Positions 16,150 to 24,918 are shown, counted from the stretch's first letter. The stretch: DNA of 64,000 nt from DATATV01 sp035551355 (GCA_035551355.1 DASZNF010000021.1:96029-160028); one strand, 5' to 3'. The notes: generated by a model from the sequence alone, not told the origin. Translations and numbers: made by a program.

Positions 16150-16566
16150 TCAGCCCGTCGACAGCGCCTCGAGCAGGTCGCCGACGGCCGGGTCGTTCAT
16201 CGCCCTGGCCACGTCGGCCTGGGCGACGATGCCGACCAGGTCGCGGCCGTCGATCACCGGCAGCCGGCGCACCTGATGGACCGACATGGTGCGGAAAACC
16301 TCCTCGACGTCGTCGTCCGCGCCGACCGTGACCGCCTCGCCCTGCGCCAGTTCACCGGCGTGCAGGGCGCGCGGGTCCTTGCCCGCCGCGAGCACCTTCA
16401 CCACGATGTCGCGATCGGTCAGCATGCCCTTCAACCGGTTGTCCTCGCCGCAGATCGGCAACGCGCCGACTCCGAGCTCGGCCATCCGCTGGGCCGCGTC
16501 CAGCACCGTCTCGCTGCTGCGCACGCACTGGGCGTCCCGCGTCATGATGTCGCGTACCTTGGTCAT
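16150..16566 (-). CDS. two-CBS-domain protein
   Basis: 138 residues made of a pair of CBS motifs: RDIMTRDAQCVRSSETVLDAAQRMAELGVGALPI with LKGMLTDRDIVVKVL, then DVEEVFRTMSVHQVRRLPVID with LVGIVAQADVAR. Stand-alone CBS pairs bind adenine nucleotides and act as energy or redox sensors; in mycobacteria, similar small CBS proteins respond to hypoxia and stress. ATG at 16566 follows a region with GAGAGGAC. A SigF-like promoter (GTGT-N16-GGGTAG) lies about 40 bases upstream. Confidence 0.87.
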   Translation of the reverse strand: MTKVRDIMTRDAQCVRSSETVLDAAQRMAELGVGALPICGEDNRLKGMLTDRDIVVKVLAAGKDPRALHAGELAQGEAVTVGADDDVEEVFRTMSVHQVRRLPVIDGRDLVGIVAQADVARAMNDPAVGDLLEALSTG

Positions 16567-16608
16567 GTCCTGTCCTCTCGGTGCGGCTGGTGTGCGTTCC
16601 TGCCCGGG

Positions 16609-16634
16609 CTACCCGGCGACCGTCCGGCTGACAC
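16609..16634 (-). promoter_or_regulatory. candidate SigB/SigF-type promoter, CBS protein
   Basis: Minus strand GTGT, 16 bases, GGGTAG, about 42 bases before the ATG at 16566. It points away from the FUSC promoter 17 bases further right. Confidence 0.6.
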
Positions 16635-16650
16635 GCCCTCCGGCGCACCC

Positions 16651-16675
16651 GTTTCGATCCCCACCGGCCGGGTAT
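16651..16675 (+). promoter_or_regulatory. SigB/SigF-type promoter, FUSC-like gene
   Basis: Plus strand GTTT, exactly 15 bases, GGGTAT: full match to the consensus. About 90 bases before the likely gene start. Confidence 0.8.
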
Positions 16676-16768
16676 TCGCCGGCAGTGCGGCGATTTTCCC
16701 AACTGGCAAGGGAACTGCCTTGGCCGCGGACCGCGTCGCGCGGGCAGCCGAGGTGGTTGACCACGCCG

Positions 16769-17872
16769 GTGGTGTGGGCCCGGCGCGCCATCGCATTTCC
16801 CGGCCGGGAACGGGAAGTCGCCATCCAGGCCGGTAAAACGGCGGTCGCGGCGGTCGCCGCCTGGGCCATCGCGGAATACCTGCTGCGGTTTCCGCAGCCG
16901 TTCATGGCGCCCTATGCGGCCGTGTTCATGGTCAACGACACCGTCTACCGCTCGGTGACCACCGCGGTGCAGCAGGTCGCCGCGTTGGTGGCCGGGCAAC
17001 TGCTGGCGTTCCTGACCATCCTCGCGGTCGGCCAGGTGGACGTCGCGATCGCGATCGCGGTGTTCGTCGGCATGATGCTGGGCCGCTGGCACCGATTCGG
17101 CAACAGCGGGTACTGGATCGGGGTCACCGCGCTGCTGATGCTGACCTACGGCACCGCGGACAACGTCGAGTACCTGATGCAGCGCCTGGTTCTGGCCGGA
17201 CTCGGCGCGCTCATCGGGGTCGCGGTGAACGTGCTGCTGCTGCCGCCGGTGCACCTGCGGCAGGGCCGCCAGGCCGTCGAGGCGTTGAGCGAGGAGATTC
17301 GGCGACTGGCCACCGAACTGGCCGAGCACCTACGCACGGACTGGTCAGTCGACCAGGCCCGGATGTGGCTGGATCGCGCCCGGGCACTGGACGACTCGGC
17401 CCGGACCGCGACCCGGGCGCTGGACCGGAGCCAGGAAAGCCTGTGGCTCAACGTCCGCCGCACCGTGCACCGCGACCGCTACGCCACCGGGGACAGCCGT
17501 CCGGCGCTGGGCCGGCTGCACGAGATCGCCGAGCAACTGCAACACGTCGGCGAGGTCCTGGTCCGCGCACCGGCCGAAGAGGACAGCGGTCAACCCCGCC
17601 CGGACGCCGATTTCCTGCACATGCTGGCCGATCTGCTCGACGACATGGCCACCGCGGTCACCGTGGTGCCTGCCAGCGGATCCGAACGGGTGACCGAGCA
17701 GGTCGACGACGACCTGGCGCGCGTTCGCGGCCATTGGCGCAAGCTGACTCGCGCGGTGCGAGAGGGCACGACCTCGCTGCCGCACAGCTGGAGTGTGCAG
17801 GGCAGTCTGATCCTCGCCGTGGAACACGCACTGGGCGCGGTGATCGGCGACACGCCGTCCGACTGGCGCTGA
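16769..17872 (+). CDS. FUSC-family membrane protein (aromatic acid exporter-like)
   Basis: About 367 residues. The N-terminal half has five or six helices in the ArAE/FUSC pattern, starting with VAIQAGKTAVAAVAAWAIAE, then FMAPYAAVFMVNDTVYRSV and a basic loop MLGRWHRFGNSGYW. The C-terminal half is soluble and helical (ALSEEIRRLATELAEHLR, RALDDSARTATRALDRSQESL). These are half-size relatives of bacterial AaeB and yeast Fusaric acid resistance proteins, which export organic acids. The start is uncertain: GTG at 16769 or 16772 or TTG at 16757 all lack a strong ribosome-binding site. A perfect SigF-type promoter lies about 90 bases upstream. Confidence 0.78.
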   Translation: MVWARRAIAFPGREREVAIQAGKTAVAAVAAWAIAEYLLRFPQPFMAPYAAVFMVNDTVYRSVTTAVQQVAALVAGQLLAFLTILAVGQVDVAIAIAVFVGMMLGRWHRFGNSGYWIGVTALLMLTYGTADNVEYLMQRLVLAGLGALIGVAVNVLLLPPVHLRQGRQAVEALSEEIRRLATELAEHLRTDWSVDQARMWLDRARALDDSARTATRALDRSQESLWLNVRRTVHRDRYATGDSRPALGRLHEIAEQLQHVGEVLVRAPAEEDSGQPRPDADFLHMLADLLDDMATAVTVVPASGSERVTEQVDDDLARVRGHWRKLTRAVREGTTSLPHSWSVQGSLILAVEHALGAVIGDTPSDWR

Positions 17873-17878
17873 GGGGCA

Positions 17879-18295
17879 TCAGTCGCAGCTCAGGTAACCG
17901 TGCAGGCGCGTCCACAAGTCGGCATCGGATGAGGGATCGGGCGGGGTCGGCTGCCCGGCCGGTTGCCCGCCCAGAAACGCCTTGGCGAAGGCCACCACGT
18001 CATCCGGCGCTGGCAAGACGTCCTCGCCGTACCAGGCGGCCACCAGCACGTCCTCACCGCAACCGGTCTCCACCCCGCAGGCCCAGCCGTGTCTGTCGTC
18101 CCAGATCAGCGCGACGTCGCGATCCAGGTGATCCGGACTGCCGCCGGGCAACGCGAGATAGGCGACCGGCTGATCGGCCAGTTCGGCGGTGACGCTTTCC
18201 GCGCCGATACCCAGCCCGGCGGCGATCCGGTGCACGTAGCACCGCAGTCCTCGTTCCACGAAATCGACCATGTCGGCATTCACTGAGCCAGCCAT
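17879..18295 (-). CDS. DUF6292 family protein
   Basis: About 138 residues. The fold pattern of DUF6292 is seen: FVERGLRCYVHRIAAGLG, then YLALPGGSPDHLDRDVALIWDDRHGWACGVE, and a C-terminal helix DDVVAFAKAFLGG. Proteins of this family occur mainly in Pseudonocardiales and have no known function. ATG 18295 is used; a GTG six codons later (VNADMV) is an alternative with a GGGGATGG upstream. Six bases separate its stop from the convergent FUSC gene. No SigF-type site was found in front. Confidence 0.65.
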   Translation of the reverse strand: MAGSVNADMVDFVERGLRCYVHRIAAGLGIGAESVTAELADQPVAYLALPGGSPDHLDRDVALIWDDRHGWACGVETGCGEDVLVAAWYGEDVLPAPDDVVAFAKAFLGGQPAGQPTPPDPSSDADLWTRLHGYLSCD

Positions 18296-18627
18296 CCCCG
18301 GAAAATTCACGAGGTGAAGAAAGCGGCACCGCCGCCGAACCCCACCAATCCATCCGACCGGATACGGCTTACTGCTCAACCGTTTCCTGGATTCTATGAG
18401 CGGTTTCCCCTTTCCGCAAGCGAAATCCGCTCGGCCTTCCAGTCGCCGCGCCCGCAAGCCCAACAACCAGCCGACATGATTCCAGAGTTCCACGTCATCC
18501 GAATCAATGACCACTCAAGCTGGGCGAAGTGTCGCGCCCGTGAACACCACCGCCGGCCAGGCTCGTACCGGCCGCGCAAGCCCGGCACATTCCGGGCCGC
18601 CGCGGCCGGTGCCAGGATTCTCGTCGG
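18296..18627. other. intergenic stretch without a recognisable gene
   Basis: 332 bases between the DUF6292 start and the end of the next small gene. Base composition is less GC-rich than the surroundings and no frame has consistent G/C-ending codons. No SigF-like box, long hairpin or repeat stood out. Confidence 0.5.
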
Positions 18628-18819
18628 TCAGACGATCTCGGGAGCACCTCGCCGGTCGGCCTCCCCGGGCGTGCCGGTCCCGTCCGGCTCTCTGTCGACG
18701 GCCTCGCCGTTCCGGTGATCCCGCTGGTCACCGACATGCGGGCCGGGTGATCCGCGCTCCGCCAGCGCAGCCGCCGACCACTGCTGTTCGTCGTTCTTGC
18801 TCAGGTGGTGCCGTCCCAT
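18628..18819 (-). CDS. small hydrophilic protein, stress-promoter controlled
   Basis: 63 residues, highly charged with many Gly, Pro, Asp and Arg (MGRHHLSKNDEQQWSAA at the start), no hydrophobic segment and probably disordered. No family recognised. The case for a real gene is the context: GGAGG 9 bases before the ATG, and a perfect GTTT-N15-GGGTAT about 60 bases upstream. Small hydrophilic proteins are a common class among SigB-type regulon members (known for Bacillus and Streptomyces); hydrophilin-like protection is possible but not shown. Confidence 0.6.
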   Translation of the reverse strand: MGRHHLSKNDEQQWSAAALAERGSPGPHVGDQRDHRNGEAVDREPDGTGTPGEADRRGAPEIV

Positions 18820-18875
18820 GGTCACGCCCCTCCGTCGTGTCCAGACCGGACACACCGCCTGGACCTACCCGTGCC

Positions 18876-18900
18876 ATACCCGAGCCGGGAAAGTCCAAAC
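18876..18900 (-). promoter_or_regulatory. SigB/SigF-type promoter, small hydrophilic protein
   Basis: Minus strand GTTT, exactly 15 bases, GGGTAT: full consensus match, about 57 bases before the ATG at 18819. A second GGGTAG on the same strand lies at about 18866-18871. Confidence 0.78.
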
Positions 18901-18933
18901 GTGACCGCGGCGCCACCTCCCCGGTGGTCGAAT

Positions 18934-19977
18934 TCAGGCACGGGCGGACCGGCGGGCCAGCACGGCGGTCAGTGCTCCACCGACCGCGGCGGCCGCGCAG
19001 GCCAGCGCGGTGAGGCAATAGTGGCGCGAGGCCCACACCTGGGGGCTGTGCGCATGCGCCGACGAGTCGAACGCGCCGTGCGCCCCGTAGTCCCCGCCGG
19101 CCGCGTCGTCGGCCGGTTCCCAGAGGTTCTCCGCGCTGGTCGGCTCCAGCTCGGCGTCCTGCTGGGACCGATAACCGGTGCGCGCCAGGTACCGGTCGGC
19201 CAGGCCGGCCGCGAACTTGTTGCCGAGCAAGGTGAGCGCGGTCGACTCCCCCACCCAGTACTCCCGGCGGCGGGGGTGCTCGGCCGCGTGCACCAGCGCG
19301 GCCGCGGCGATCTCCGGCTGGTAGATGGGCGGCACCGGCTGCGGGTGCTCGGGCATCCGCGAGGTGGACCAGTCGAACTGGGGCGTGTTCAGCGCGGGCA
19401 GCTGCACCATGGTGATCGAGATCGGGCTCTTCTCGTGCAACAGTTCGCACCGCACCGCCTCCGTGAAACCCTGAACGGCGTGCTTGGCGCCGGAATACAC
19501 CGCCTGCAAGGGAATTCCGCGGTAGGCCATCGCCGATCCGGTCTGCACGATCGTGCCCCGGCCCTGCTCGCGCATCTGCCCCAGCGCGATCCGGGTCCCC
19601 CACACGAAGCCCAGATAGGTCACCCGGGTGGCCCGCTCGAACTCCTCGGGCGTGACCTTCTCAAACGGCCCGAACACGGTGGCGAAGGCGACGTTGATCC
19701 ACACGTCGATCGCCCCGAAGGTGCGCACGACCTGTTTCGCGGCCGCGTCCAGCGCCGCGTGGTCGGCCACGTCCACGGGCACCGGCAGCGCGTGCCCACC
19801 CTTCTGCACGACCTCCCGCGCGGCGGCGTCCAGACCGGCCCCGCCCCGGGCCAGCAACGCCACCACGGCGCCCCGTTCGGCCAGTAGCCGGGCGGTCGCC
19901 CGGCCCACCCCACCGCTGGCCCCGGTGACCACCACGACCTTGTCCCGCAGCGAATTTCCAGTTCTCGGTACACCCAT
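18934..19977 (-). CDS. short-chain dehydrogenase with C-terminal membrane anchor
   Basis: 347 residues. Classical SDR core in the first 250: cofactor loop TGASGGVG near residue 20, and YSGAKHAVQGF with the Tyr/Lys catalytic pair near 165. After the core comes a 60-residue Glu/Asp-rich linker, and a final hydrophobic helix (YCLTALACAAAAVGGALTAV) capped by RRSARA, so it is likely tail-anchored in the membrane. This longer SDR type (about 330-350 residues) is common in actinobacteria and proteobacteria and is of unknown substrate. ATG at 19977 has GAGGAG 8 bases upstream. No SigF-type box found directly upstream. Confidence 0.82.
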   Translation of the reverse strand: MGVPRTGNSLRDKVVVVTGASGGVGRATARLLAERGAVVALLARGGAGLDAAAREVVQKGGHALPVPVDVADHAALDAAAKQVVRTFGAIDVWINVAFATVFGPFEKVTPEEFERATRVTYLGFVWGTRIALGQMREQGRGTIVQTGSAMAYRGIPLQAVYSGAKHAVQGFTEAVRCELLHEKSPISITMVQLPALNTPQFDWSTSRMPEHPQPVPPIYQPEIAAAALVHAAEHPRRREYWVGESTALTLLGNKFAAGLADRYLARTGYRSQQDAELEPTSAENLWEPADDAAGGDYGAHGAFDSSAHAHSPQVWASRHYCLTALACAAAAVGGALTAVLARRSARA

Positions 19978-20066
19978 CAGCGCACTCCTCGGTCGCGCGG
20001 TCGCGGTGGCGCACCGGCTGGCGCGGCACCTGCTGACAGCCCTGCCCTCCAGTGTCCACAGTGGAT

Positions 20067-20708
20067 CTAAGCTGGTTCGTCCGGATGCTGTGCCCGGTAG
20101 CGTGCGCGTGCGGCCTCGGCCCGTTCCCGGGAGCGGCGCAGCGCGTCGGCTTCGACCATGCGGCGCTGTTCCCGCGTCGCGGTGCCCTCGGCCATGGCGT
20201 GCTCGGCCGCGGCCATCTCCCGGATCTCGGCGTCTTCCCCAGGTTCTCGTTCGGGCAGGTCCTGATCGAGTTCCTCGCCCTTGACCGAGTACTGGCCGCC
20301 GAACACGCCGTAGAGCCCGATCAGCACCAGGACGATGCCCACCACCAGGCTGAACCACACATTCGACGCGGTGAACGCGAGCTTGTTGGCGCTGGTGTTC
20401 AGCGCGCTGAGATTGATGATGCCCGACAGCACGAACAGCACGCCGAACACCGTGGTCGCCAGCGTGGCCAGCCGCCCGCCGCGAAGGCCCGCGCCGATAA
20501 GGATGAGGCCGACCACCACGGACAACACGCCCAGCAGGCCGTTGCCGGTCATGCCGAGCACTTCGGGGCCGTGCACGGCGAAGAATCCGGGATTCGCCAC
20601 CAGCACGGCCACGCCGAAGATCAGCAGACACAGACCGATGACGATCGCCCCGGCTCGGCGAACTCGCGCGATCGGCGCCCAACCGGGCGCGCTTTCCCTA
20701 CTACGCAC
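20067..20708 (-). CDS. DUF4383 family membrane protein
   Basis: 213 residues with four helices in the first 140: AGAIVIGLCLLIFGVAVLV, LLGVLSVVVGLILIGAG, ATTVFGVLFVLSGIINL and WFSLVVGIVLVLIGLYG, fitting the DUF4383 pattern. The C-terminal 70 residues are charged and probably form a long helix (AAAEHAMAEGTATREQRRMVEADALRR). Function of the family is unknown. The GTG start at 20708 is only about 10 bases after the -10 of a perfect SigF-type promoter, so the transcript would have almost no leader. Confidence 0.78.
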   Translation of the reverse strand: MRSRESAPGWAPIARVRRAGAIVIGLCLLIFGVAVLVANPGFFAVHGPEVLGMTGNGLLGVLSVVVGLILIGAGLRGGRLATLATTVFGVLFVLSGIINLSALNTSANKLAFTASNVWFSLVVGIVLVLIGLYGVFGGQYSVKGEELDQDLPEREPGEDAEIREMAAAEHAMAEGTATREQRRMVEADALRRSRERAEAARARYRAQHPDEPA

Positions 20709-20717
20709 GACTGAGGG

Positions 20718-20742
20718 CTACCCGGCGTCCCGGGCGGGAAAC
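20718..20742 (-). promoter_or_regulatory. SigB/SigF-type promoter, DUF4383 gene
   Basis: Minus strand GTTT, exactly 15 bases, GGGTAG, ending about 10 bases before the start codon at 20708. Its -35 is five bases from the -35 of the divergent catalase promoter. Confidence 0.77.
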
Positions 20743-20747
20743 CCAGG

Positions 20748-20772
20748 GTGTAGCTCGCCGGGGCCCGGGTAT
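20748..20772 (+). promoter_or_regulatory. SigB/SigF-type promoter, catalase
   Basis: Plus strand GTGT, exactly 15 bases, GGGTAT, 44 bases before the ATG at 20817; back to back with the DUF4383 promoter. Confidence 0.72.
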
Positions 20773-20816
20773 CACGCAGCGGAGCAGGCAACCGAGCGTG
20801 ACGAGAGGACGAGGAC

Positions 20817-22937
20817 ATGGCCGGGGACCGCAACGCCGACGCCAAGCAACAACAACTGGACGAACATCGCGTCGACCTGGTCGACAGCCGGTTGACCACC
20901 GAGCAGGGAGTGCGCATCGGTCAGGACGACGACTCGCTGACGGCGGGTGAGCGCGGGCCGACCGTGCTGGAGGATTTCCACACCCGGGAGAAGATCACCC
21001 ACTTCGACCACGAGCGCATCCCCGAGCGGGTGGTGCACGCCCGCGGCGCGGGCGCCTACGGCTACTTCGAGCCCTACGACAACTCGCTGGCCGAGCACAC
21101 CGCGGCGGAGTTCCTCACCGATCCGTCGGTGCGCACCCCGGTGTTCGTCCGGTTCTCCACAGTGGCCGGGTCCCGCGGCTCTGCCGACACCGTGCGCGAC
21201 GTGCGCGGCTTCGCCACCAAGTTCTACACCCGGCAGGGCAACTACGATCTGGTCGGCAACAACATGCCGGTGTTCTTCATCCAGGACGGCAACAAGTTCC
21301 CCGACTTCGTGCACGCGGTGAAACCCGAGCCGCACAACGAGATCCCGCAGGCGCAGTCCGCACACGACACGTTGTGGGATTTCGTGGCCCGCCAACCGGA
21401 AACCATGCACATGATGATGTGGCTGATGTCCGACCGGGCCCTGCCGCGCAGCTACCGCATGATGCAGGGCTTCGGCGTGCACACCTTCCGGCTGGTGTCG
21501 GCCGAAGGCCGCGGTACGTTCGTGAAGTTCCACTGGACCCCGAAACTGGGCACGCATTCGCTGATCTGGGACGAGACCCAGCAGATCGGCGGCAAGGACC
21601 CCGATTTCAACCGGCGCGACCTGTGGGACGCCATCGAGTCCGGCCAGTTCCCCGAGTGGGAGCTGGGCGTGCAGCTCATACCGGCGGAGGACGAGCACGC
21701 CTTCGACTTCGACCTGCTGGACGCCACCAAGATCGTGCCGGAGGAGCAGGTGCCGGTGCGGCCGGTCGGCCGGATGGTGCTGGACCGCAACCCGGACAAC
21801 TTCTTCGCCGAGACCGAGCAGGTCGCCTTCCACACCGCGAACGTGGTGCCCGGCATCGACTTCACCAACGATCCGCTGTTGCAGGCCCGCAACTTCTCCT
21901 ACCTGGACACCCAGCTGATCCGGCTGGGCGGCCCCAACTTCGCGCACCTGCCGATCAATCGCGCGGTGGCGCCGGTGCGGCACAACCAGCGCGACGGATT
22001 CGGTCAGCACCGCATCTTCCAGGGGAGGACCAGTTACACCAAGAACTCGCTGTCCGGCGGCTGCCCGGTGGCCGCCGGCGAGTTCCCCGAGGTGTTCGAG
22101 CACTATCAGGAAAGGGTCGAGGGCACCACGATTCGCAAGCGCAGCACCAGTTTCACCGAGCACTACCAGCAGGCGACGTTGTTCTGGAACAGCATGACCG
22201 AGGTGGAACGCGAGCACATCGTCGCCGCCTTCCGGTTCGAGCTGGGCAAGGTCGAGACCAAACAGGTCCGGGCCGACGTGGTCGCCCACCTCGACCAGGT
22301 CGATCGTGACCTGGCCACCCGGGTGGCCACCGGCGTCGGTGTCCCGGCGCCGACCGGAGACGCGCCGGCCAACCACGGCCGCACCTCCCCGGCGCTGAGC
22401 CAGCTGGCCAACGCACCCGACGCGGGCATCGCCAGCCGCCGGATCGCCGTGCTGGTCGCTGACGGCGTGGACGGCATCGGCACCCGCGCGTTCGTCCAGG
22501 ACCTGCGCCGGCGCGGCGCGGTGGTGGAACTGCTCGCCCCGGCCGACGGCCCGCTGCGCGCGGCCAGTGGCGAGGACCTGACCGCCGACCGGGCGATCAA
22601 CACCATGGCCTCGGTGCTCTACGACGCGGTGGCGGTGGCCTGCGGCCCGGACAGCGTGGCGACGCTGTCCGCCGACGGTTACGCGGTGCACTTCGTGACC
22701 CAGGCGTTCAAGCACGCCAAGCCGGTGGCCGCGTTCGGCGCCGGGCTGGACCTGTTGCGCCATGCGCGGGTGGACGTCCGGTTCGCCACCGATGCCGATC
22801 CGGTCGCCGAGGACGCGGGCGTGGTGACCAGCACGCTGGCCGCCGACGACCTGCCGACCGAGTTCGCCGACCGGTTCGCCGGTGTCCTGGCCGGTCACCG
22901 CGTCTGGACCCGGAACACCGAAAGCGTTCCGGCCTGA
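20817..22937 (+). CDS. katE: large-subunit monofunctional catalase (clade 2, HPII/KatE-like)
   Basis: 706 residues, the size of clade 2 catalases. The distal heme residues are His74 (RVVHARGAG) and Asn148 (DLVGNNMPVFF), and the proximal heme tyrosine is Tyr362 in RNFSYLDTQLIRLGG. After about residue 530 comes the extra flavodoxin/GATase1-like domain of large catalases (RRIAVLVADGVDGIGTRAFV). It breaks down hydrogen peroxide to water and oxygen in the cytoplasm. RBS GAGGAC precedes the ATG. The upstream SigF-type promoter agrees with stationary-phase or stress control known for KatE-type catalases. A strong terminator follows. Confidence 0.95.
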   Translation: MAGDRNADAKQQQLDEHRVDLVDSRLTTEQGVRIGQDDDSLTAGERGPTVLEDFHTREKITHFDHERIPERVVHARGAGAYGYFEPYDNSLAEHTAAEFLTDPSVRTPVFVRFSTVAGSRGSADTVRDVRGFATKFYTRQGNYDLVGNNMPVFFIQDGNKFPDFVHAVKPEPHNEIPQAQSAHDTLWDFVARQPETMHMMMWLMSDRALPRSYRMMQGFGVHTFRLVSAEGRGTFVKFHWTPKLGTHSLIWDETQQIGGKDPDFNRRDLWDAIESGQFPEWELGVQLIPAEDEHAFDFDLLDATKIVPEEQVPVRPVGRMVLDRNPDNFFAETEQVAFHTANVVPGIDFTNDPLLQARNFSYLDTQLIRLGGPNFAHLPINRAVAPVRHNQRDGFGQHRIFQGRTSYTKNSLSGGCPVAAGEFPEVFEHYQERVEGTTIRKRSTSFTEHYQQATLFWNSMTEVEREHIVAAFRFELGKVETKQVRADVVAHLDQVDRDLATRVATGVGVPAPTGDAPANHGRTSPALSQLANAPDAGIASRRIAVLVADGVDGIGTRAFVQDLRRRGAVVELLAPADGPLRAASGEDLTADRAINTMASVLYDAVAVACGPDSVATLSADGYAVHFVTQAFKHAKPVAAFGAGLDLLRHARVDVRFATDADPVAEDAGVVTSTLAADDLPTEFADRFAGVLAGHRVWTRNTESVPA

Positions 22938-22959
22938 TCCGGCGGCCCCCGACCCACGC

Positions 22960-22990
22960 GACCGGCCTCGGACGAAATCCGAGGCCGGTC
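22960..22990. terminator. convergent hairpin terminator
   Basis: Perfect 13-bp inverted repeat (22960-22972 with 22978-22990, arm GACCGGCCTCGGA) around the loop CGAAA, extendable by further pairs outside. It separates the catalase from the convergent TPP enzyme gene. Confidence 0.85.
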
Positions 22991-23019
22991 GTGTCCCGGT
23001 CAGCGATGAAGTTTTCTCC

Positions 23020-24846
23020 TCAGCTGCGCGGTTTCCGATCAGCTGCTGGGCTTTCCGGTCGGCGATTGGGGATGAACTCCTGGGCCTTGGTCTTGGCCCC
23101 CTGCACCATCAGGTGCCAGGCGTTCGGATCGCCCTTGACCACCGCGGCCGCCATCGACTTGGCCTGTTCCATCGTGGCGTGCGGCGGAATCGGCGGCGCC
23201 TCCGGATCACACCGCACGTCCAGCACGAACGGCCCGTCGCTGGCCAGGGCGCGATCCCAGGCCGCGCCCAGCGCGTCCGGGCTGTCCACCGATTCTCCGG
23301 CCAGACCCATGTCCTTGGCGATGCCAGCGTAGGAGATGTCGGGCAGCGACTGGGACTCCTCGAACTTCGGCGAGCCGCTCATCGCCCGCAGTTCCCAGGT
23401 CACCTGGTTGAGGTCGTTGTTGTGGAACACGCAGACGATCAGCCGCCGGTCGGTCCACAGGTGCTGGTAGCGCGCGATGGTGATCAGCTCGGCCAGGCCG
23501 TTCATCTGCATCGCCCCGTCGCCCACCAACGCGATCGCCGGACGATCCGGGTGGGCGAACTTCGCCCCGATCGCGTACGGCACACCCGGTCCCATGGTGG
23601 CCAGCGTGCCCGACAGCGAACCGCGCATCCGGCCGCGCATCTTCAGATTCCTCGCGTACCAGTTGGTCGAGGAACCGGAGTCGGCGGTGACGATGGCGTC
23701 CTCGGGGATGCGCTGGGACAGCTCGTGCACCACCCGCATCGGGTTCACCGGGTCGCCGTCGAGCATGGCCTCTCGCTCCATGGTCTGCCACCAGTCGGCC
23801 ACGTTGGCCTCGATCTTCTCCCGCCAGCCGCGCTTGTCCTTGCGGTGCAACAACTTTGCCAACGCGGCCAGAGTTCCTTGGGCCTCCCCGATCAGGTTGA
23901 GCTCGGTCGGGTAACGCATCCCGATCATCGAGCCGTCCAGGTCGATCTGCACCGCCCGCGCCTGCCCGAAATCGGGCAGGAACTGGCTGTACGGGAAGTT
24001 CGACCCGACCATCAGCAGGGTGTCGCAGTCGCGCATCATCTCGTAGCTCGGGCGGGTGCCAAGCAACCCGATCGCTCCGGTCACGTAGGGCAGCGTGTCG
24101 GGCAGCACATCCTTGCCCAGCAACGCTTTTGCCACTCCGGCGCCCAGCAGGTCGGCGACCTCCTGGACCTGTTCGACCGCGTTGCGCGCGCCCTGCCCGA
24201 CCAGGATGGCGACCTTCTCCCCCGCGTTGAGCAGCTCAGCGGCCCGGCCCAGCTCGTCCTCCGGGGGCACCAGCACGGCGCGCGAGGAATTCGGGCGGCT
24301 GGAGGGCACCTGCTTGAACTCGTGCTGCGGCGGGGTGAACTCCAGGGTCTGCACGTCCGAGGGAATGATCAGCGCGGTGGGCGCGCGCCGCGATTCGGCG
24401 GTGCGGATGGCCCGGTCCAGCGCGTTGGGCAGCTGCTCGGGCACGTTGACCTCGACCAGGTACTCGCTGGCCACGTCCTTGTACAGCGCCTGCAGGTCCA
24501 CTTCCTGCTGGTAGGAGCCGCCCATCGCGCTGCGCTCGGTCTGGCCCACGATCGCCACCACCGGCACGTGGTCGAGTTTCGCGTCGTAGAGGCCGTTGAG
24601 CAGGTGAATCGCCCCTGGGCCGGAGGTGGCCATGCAGACCCCGACCTGACCGGAGAACTTCGCGTAGCCAACGGCCTGGAACGCGGCCATCTCCTCGTGC
24701 CGGGCTTGCACGAACCGTGGCTTGTTGTCCGCTTTGCCGAACGACGCGACCAGCCCATTGATGCCATCGCCCGGGTAGGCGAACACCTGCTCGACACCCC
24801 AGTCCAGCAATCGCTTCAGCAGGTAGTCGCCCACGTTCTCGGTCAT
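23020..24846 (-). CDS. TPP-dependent enzyme, pyruvate oxidase/acetolactate synthase-like
   Basis: 608 residues with the three TPP-enzyme domains. The N-terminal PYR domain starts VGDYLLKRLLDWGVEQVFAYPGDGINGL and contains the catalytic glutamate region (RHEEMAAFQAVGYAKF). The central domain binds FAD or ADP. The PP domain has GDGAMQMNGLAELITIARY, the TPP/Mg motif (GDG...N). The wording VFAYPGDGINGLV and HNNDLNQVTWELRAM is typical of the actinobacterial PoxB-like 'thiamine pyrophosphate-requiring protein' group rather than true acetolactate synthase (IlvB). It probably decarboxylates pyruvate, passing electrons or making acetate (inference). GGGAGG lies 6 bases before the ATG. A full-consensus SigF-type promoter lies 38 bases upstream. 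Confidence 0.85.
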   Translation of the reverse strand: MTENVGDYLLKRLLDWGVEQVFAYPGDGINGLVASFGKADNKPRFVQARHEEMAAFQAVGYAKFSGQVGVCMATSGPGAIHLLNGLYDAKLDHVPVVAIVGQTERSAMGGSYQQEVDLQALYKDVASEYLVEVNVPEQLPNALDRAIRTAESRRAPTALIIPSDVQTLEFTPPQHEFKQVPSSRPNSSRAVLVPPEDELGRAAELLNAGEKVAILVGQGARNAVEQVQEVADLLGAGVAKALLGKDVLPDTLPYVTGAIGLLGTRPSYEMMRDCDTLLMVGSNFPYSQFLPDFGQARAVQIDLDGSMIGMRYPTELNLIGEAQGTLAALAKLLHRKDKRGWREKIEANVADWWQTMEREAMLDGDPVNPMRVVHELSQRIPEDAIVTADSGSSTNWYARNLKMRGRMRGSLSGTLATMGPGVPYAIGAKFAHPDRPAIALVGDGAMQMNGLAELITIARYQHLWTDRRLIVCVFHNNDLNQVTWELRAMSGSPKFEESQSLPDISYAGIAKDMGLAGESVDSPDALGAAWDRALASDGPFVLDVRCDPEAPPIPPHATMEQAKSMAAAVVKGDPNAWHLMVQGAKTKAQEFIPNRRPESPAADRKPRS

Positions 24847-24884
24847 CGTTCCTCCCAACAAGACGCCTGGTTTCCGCACTTCGA

Positions 24885-24909
24885 ATACCCCCGACCGGCC
24901 GCGGAAAAC
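24885..24909 (-). promoter_or_regulatory. SigB/SigF-type promoter, TPP enzyme gene
   Basis: Minus strand GTTT, exactly 15 bases, GGGTAT: full consensus match, 38 bases before the ATG at 24846. Confidence 0.8.
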
Positions 24910-24918
24910 ACGGCGACG

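Noticed and set aside
18871..18876. Second GGGTAG downstream of the 18876-18900 promoter as a separate promoter
   Set aside because: No -35 box at the required distance; probably chance in a GC-rich leader.
20772..22898. Long minus-strand open frame opposite the catalase
   Set aside because: Artifact of codon bias on the catalase strand; no start signals or homology-like motifs.
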